DNA of 13,935 nucleotides. Source: Rubrobacter sp. Its GTDB lineage: Bacteria; Actinomycetota; Rubrobacteria; Rubrobacterales; Rubrobacteraceae. Below are positions 13,779 through 13,935 of this stretch, one piece after another. The translations under genes and the position numbers were made by a program. The notes under the pieces are model-generated. The model was not told the DNA's origin. It worked only from the letters and a program-made list of their open reading frames with translations, and searched no databases. Position 1 is the stretch's first letter. Each line of letters begins with the position of its first letter. The stretch lies in the NCBI GenBank assembly GCA_016781775.1, contig JADDPR010000404.1, forward strand, positions 1 through 13,935. The letters are read 5' to 3'.

Positions 13779-13935
13779 ACCCCATTAGCCCTATGCCCGC
13801 TCCGGTTTCCGGTAAGTCCGATTCTCGGAAACCTATTCGCAGATCGCCACAACCCCTCACAGGCGTCGCGAACCATCGGCGCGATGTCTTCAGATGGATG
13901 CGTCATGGGGTCCCGGTTGTCCTGCTTGAGATGGC
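13779..13935. other. 3' flank, lower GC, no supported gene
   Basis: 157 bases with visibly more A and T than the coding regions. A + frame is open from ATG 13793 to the window end (47 codons), and a - frame is open from the window end to a stop at 13748-13750 (62 codons). Neither translation shows a motif I recognise. It may be an intergenic region or the edge of another gene. Confidence 0.4.
13804..13833 (+). terminator. Hairpin after the RibD-C-type gene
   Basis: GGTTTCCG (13804-13811) is perfectly complementary to CGGAAACC (13826-13833) with a 14-base loop, 26 bases past the stop codon. There is no U tract. It is a possible terminator for the hflX transcript, or a protein-binding inverted repeat. 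Confidence 0.35.

Noticed and set aside
13748..13935. Minus-strand frame open from the window edge
   Set aside because: 62 codons overlapping the end of the RibD-C-type gene, no recognisable motif, and open frames of this size are common by chance in GC-rich DNA.

Overview
The window reads as ordinary chromosomal core DNA from a very GC-rich bacterium, most likely a Rubrobacter-like member of the Actinomycetota. This is an inference, not a database match. It rests on the strongly G/C-biased third codon positions, the presence of both RNase J and RNase Y, a RecA-RecX pair, and a gene order that resembles the Bacillus rnjB - spoIIIE - ymfM - recA - rny - miaB - miaA - hflX region as I remember it. 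All eleven genes lie on the + strand with short gaps. I see no insertion sequence, CRISPR array, tRNA or rRNA.

Layout. Positions 1-1208 hold the C-terminal three quarters of RNase J, followed by a perfect 12-bp hairpin. Positions 1276-3789 encode an FtsK/SpoIIIE DNA translocase, and 3853-4749 a RodZ-like membrane protein with an N-terminal helix-turn-helix and a C-terminal DUF4115-type domain. A hairpin with a U5 tail ends that unit. A well-formed promoter and a LexA-box-like site then precede recA (4912-6003), which is followed by recX (6048-6668). A large stem ending in U6 sits between recX and rny (RNase Y, 6777-8333). Next come an uncharacterised GHKL-type ATPase (8350-9324), miaB (9317-10720), a divergent miaA (10740-11621), hflX (11615-12931) and a stand-alone RibD-C-type reductase (12978-13778). 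The last 157 bases are noticeably less GC-rich and hold no gene I can support.

How the genes work together. Three themes are interleaved: mRNA decay (RNase J and RNase Y), chromosome handling and repair (FtsK, RecA, RecX), and tRNA/ribosome maintenance (MiaA makes i6A37, MiaB turns it into ms2i6A37, HflX rescues or splits ribosomes). rny, the GHKL gene, miaB and miaA look like one transcription unit, with miaB overlapping the end of the GHKL gene.

Most interesting points: (1) the GHKL ATPase, which has a clear Bergerat ATP site but a C-terminal half I cannot assign; (2) the hairpin-U6 structure whose U tract directly abuts the rny Shine-Dalgarno, which could be the recA-recX terminator, a rny attenuator, or both; (3) a perfect TATAAT inside the end of miaA, placed so that transcription would begin on the A of the hflX ATG, with similar -10-like hexamers just before ftsK and rodZ, pointing to leaderless mRNAs; (4) a LexA-like operator between the recA promoter and its ribosome binding site. 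None of these has been tested here by computation or search.
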